A stretch of 64,000 bases of DNA from Streptomyces fragilis. GTDB taxonomy: Bacteria > Actinomycetota > Actinomycetes > Streptomycetales > Streptomycetaceae. This document shows positions 62,143 to 64,000 of this stretch, one piece after another. The position numbers were made by a program, and so were the translations under genes. The stretch covers positions 62,001 through 126,000 of the forward strand of contig NZ_BEVZ01000004.1 of assembly GCF_003112515.1 (NCBI RefSeq), in the 5' to 3' direction. The number at the start of each line of letters is the position of its first letter. Positions within the stretch are counted from its first letter, which is position 1. Below the pieces are notes generated by a model. That model did no database searches. It was not told the origin of the DNA and worked only from the letters and a program-made list of their open reading frames with translations.

Positions 62143-63348
62143 TCAGTCGCCGATCAGGGCGTCGACGAAGGCGCCGGGCTCGAAGGGCGCGAGGTCGTCG
62201 GCCCCCTCACCGAGGCCGATCAGCTTGACCGGCACGCCCAGCTCCCGCTGGACGGCGACCACGATGCCGCCCTTGGCCGTGCCGTCCAGCTTGGTCAGCA
62301 CGATGCCGGTGATGTTCACGACCTCGGCGAACACCCGGGCCTGGACCAGGCCGTTCTGCCCGGTGGTGGCGTCCAGCACCAGCAGCACCTCGTCCAGCGG
62401 GGCCTGCTTCTCGACGACCCGCTTGACCTTGCCCAGCTCGTCCATCAGGCCGGTCTTGGTGTGCAGACGGCCGGCGGTGTCGATCAGCACCACGTCGGCG
62501 CCGGTGACGATGCCCTCCTTGACGGAGTCGAAGGCGACCGAGGCCGGGTCGCCGGCCTCCGGGCCGCGCACCGTGTGGGCGCCCACGCGCTCGCCCCAGG
62601 TCTGCAGCTGGTCGGCGGCGGCCGCGCGGAAGGTGTCCGCGGCGCCCAGGACGACGGTCTTCCCGTCCGCGACCAGGACGCGGGCGAGCTTGCCGGTGGT
62701 GGTGGTCTTGCCGGTGCCGTTGACGCCGACGACCATGACCACGCCCGGGGTGCCCTCCTTCGCGTCCGTCCGCACGGAACGGTCGAACTCGGGGTTCAGC
62801 AGCTGCAGCAGCTCCTCGCGGAGCAGGACGCGCAGCTCGTCCGGGGTGCGGGTGCCCAGCACCCGCACCCGCTCGCGCAGGCGCTCCACGAGCTCCTGGG
62901 TGGGCTGCACGCCGACGTCGGCGGTGAGGAGGGTGTCCTCGATCTCCTCCCAGGTGTCCTCGTCGAGGTGCTCGCGCGAGAGCAGGGTCAGCAGGCCCTT
63001 GCCCAGCGCGTTCTGCGAGCGCGAGAGGCGGGCGCGCAGCCGGACCAGCCGGCCGGCGGTGGGCTCGGGAACCTCGACCGCCGGGGCGGCGGGCTCCACG
63101 GGGACCTCTTCGACCAGGGTGGCGCCGCTGGGCGATCCGGGGAGGTCGACCTCCTCGATCGTGCGGCGCCCTTCGTCCCGTGGGGTCTCCGCCTCCTCCC
63201 CGACCGTGGGCTCGGCCGGCGGGGCGGTGATGTCGGGAGCGGACGGGGGCGGGGGCGGCGGCTTCCTGCGCCGGGTGCCGACGACGAGGCCGGCGAGGGC
63301 GACCAGGGCCACCACCGCGATGACTACGGCAAGGATGAGGGTGTCCAT
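62143..63348 (-). CDS. ftsY: SRP receptor FtsY
   Basis: GTPase of 401 residues that docks ribosome-SRP complexes at the membrane. An N-terminal helix (LAVVIAVVALVALAGLVVG) anchors it, unlike E. coli FtsY. A Pro/Glu-rich linker follows, then the N domain and the G domain: GVNGTGKTTTTGKLA, DTAGRLHTKTGLMDEL and LTKLDGTAKGG. The ATG at 63348 opens MDTLILAVVIAV. It follows smc on the same strand with a gap of about 180 bases that has only short GC-rich repeats. Confidence 0.95.
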   Translation of the reverse strand: MDTLILAVVIAVVALVALAGLVVGTRRRKPPPPPPSAPDITAPPAEPTVGEEAETPRDEGRRTIEEVDLPGSPSGATLVEEVPVEPAAPAVEVPEPTAGRLVRLRARLSRSQNALGKGLLTLLSREHLDEDTWEEIEDTLLTADVGVQPTQELVERLRERVRVLGTRTPDELRVLLREELLQLLNPEFDRSVRTDAKEGTPGVVMVVGVNGTGKTTTTGKLARVLVADGKTVVLGAADTFRAAAADQLQTWGERVGAHTVRGPEAGDPASVAFDSVKEGIVTGADVVLIDTAGRLHTKTGLMDELGKVKRVVEKQAPLDEVLLVLDATTGQNGLVQARVFAEVVNITGIVLTKLDGTAKGGIVVAVQRELGVPVKLIGLGEGADDLAPFEPGAFVDALIGD

Positions 63349-63529
63349 AACGGTCCCAGTATCGGCCATGGGGCGCACGCCACCCGGGGCGCGCGCCGGG
63401 CTTCTTCCCGATGAGGCCGCACCGGGGCCTCACGCACCCCCGCCCGCGGGGACGTAACCGACCGCATCGGGCGGACCGCCCGGACCGGATGAACCGGCCG
63501 GACCGGACGAACCGCCCGGGCCCCGGCTT

Positions 63530-64000
63530 TCAGCGCAGCCGCTGGCTGATCACCTTGGAGACGCCGTCGCCCTGCATGGACACGCCGTACAGCGCGTCGG
63601 CGACCTCCATGGTGCGCTTCTGGTGGGTGATCACGATCAGCTGGGAGGACTCCTGGAGCTCCTGCATGATCCGGATCAGCCGCTGCAGGTTGGTGTCGTC
63701 GAGGGCGGCCTCGACCTCGTCCATCACGTAGAACGGGCTGGGCCGCGCCTTGAAGATGGAGACCAGCAGCGCCACGGCGGTCAGCGAGCGCTCGCCGCCG
63801 GACAGCAGGCTGAGCCGCTTGACCTTCTTGCCCGGCGGCCGGGCCTCGACCTCCACGCCGGTGGTGAGCATGTTGTCGGGGTCGGTGAGGAGCAGCCGTC
63901 CCTCTCCGCCGGGGAAGAGCCGGCCGAAGACGCCCTCGAACTCGCGTGCGGTGTCCCGGTAGGCCTCGGTGAAGACCTGCTCGACCCGCTCGTCGACCTC
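63530..64000 (-). CDS. smc: Chromosome partition protein SMC, C-terminal part
   Basis: The last 156 residues of SMC; the rest lies beyond the window. The frame is open to base 64000 ([20 protein letters not shown]). The ABC signature is in [20 protein letters not shown], Walker B in [13 protein letters not shown] and the switch histidine in [19 protein letters not shown] forms the condensin ring that compacts and segregates chromosomes. It is upstream of ftsY, as in other Streptomyces. Confidence 0.95.
   Translation of the reverse strand, partial: EVDERVEQVFTEAYRDTAREFEGVFGRLFPGGEGRLLLTDPDNMLTTGVEVEARPPGKKVKRLSLLSGGERSLTAVALLVSIFKARPSPFYVMDEVEAALDDTNLQRLIRIMQELQESSQLIVITHQKRTMEVADALYGVSMQGDGVSKVISQRLR

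Overview
The window is a 64 kb piece of a very GC-rich actinobacterial chromosome, almost certainly a Streptomyces. The evidence is GTG starts, strong third-position GC, a developmental sigma factor of the WhiG type, an NsdA-type regulator, four clustered type I signal peptidases and an S2 protein with a long Ala/Glu/Pro tail. The gene order matches, from memory, the conserved core stretch of S. coelicolor between gabT (about SCO5676) and smc (about SCO5577). No tRNA, rRNA, insertion sequence, prophage or CRISPR array was seen.

Region 1 (1-21.7 kb) is mostly nitrogen and polyamine catabolism. It has a PucR-type regulator (cut by the window edge), GABA transaminase, a FAD oxidase of the gamma-glutamylputrescine oxidase type, a spermidine/putrescine ABC importer (binding protein, ATPase, two permeases), a class III omega-aminotransferase, an aminobutyraldehyde-type dehydrogenase and an Lrp/AsnC regulator. 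Together these could import polyamines, oxidise them to GABA by glutamylated and free routes, and transaminate GABA to succinate semialdehyde. Between them lie PAP2, NADAR, a probable aminodeoxyfutalosine deaminase, a glycerophosphodiesterase, a secreted serine hydrolase and an unusual two-gene ABC unit.

Region 2 (21.7-28.2 kb) has a VOC protein, a mycothiol-dependent-type enzyme, a complete thiamine importer thiB-thiP-thiQ behind a TPP riboswitch with a strong terminator hairpin, and rlmN.

Region 3 (28.2-31.7 kb) is the accessory part: a small secreted four-cysteine protein, then a three-gene ABC transporter with an extracytoplasmic domain. Base composition looks less GC-rich than the flanks. 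It sits between rlmN and cdsA and is the best candidate for an undescribed system.

Region 4 (31.7-64 kb) is housekeeping on the minus strand: cdsA, frr, pyrH, tsf, rpsB; M23 peptidase, TetR, whiG; dprA, comM-like, yraN-like, DUF2469; four signal peptidases; rplS, trmD, rimM, khpA-like, rpsP; a SprT-like protein and a methyltransferase; ffh; the nitrogen-signalling operon amtB-glnK-glnD; nsdA; ftsY and the end of smc. A decayed NUDIX gene lies between the signal peptidases and DUF2469.

Many operons end in long perfect GC-rich hairpins, which help fix operon boundaries. Several coding and non-coding places carry short GC-rich tandem repeats.
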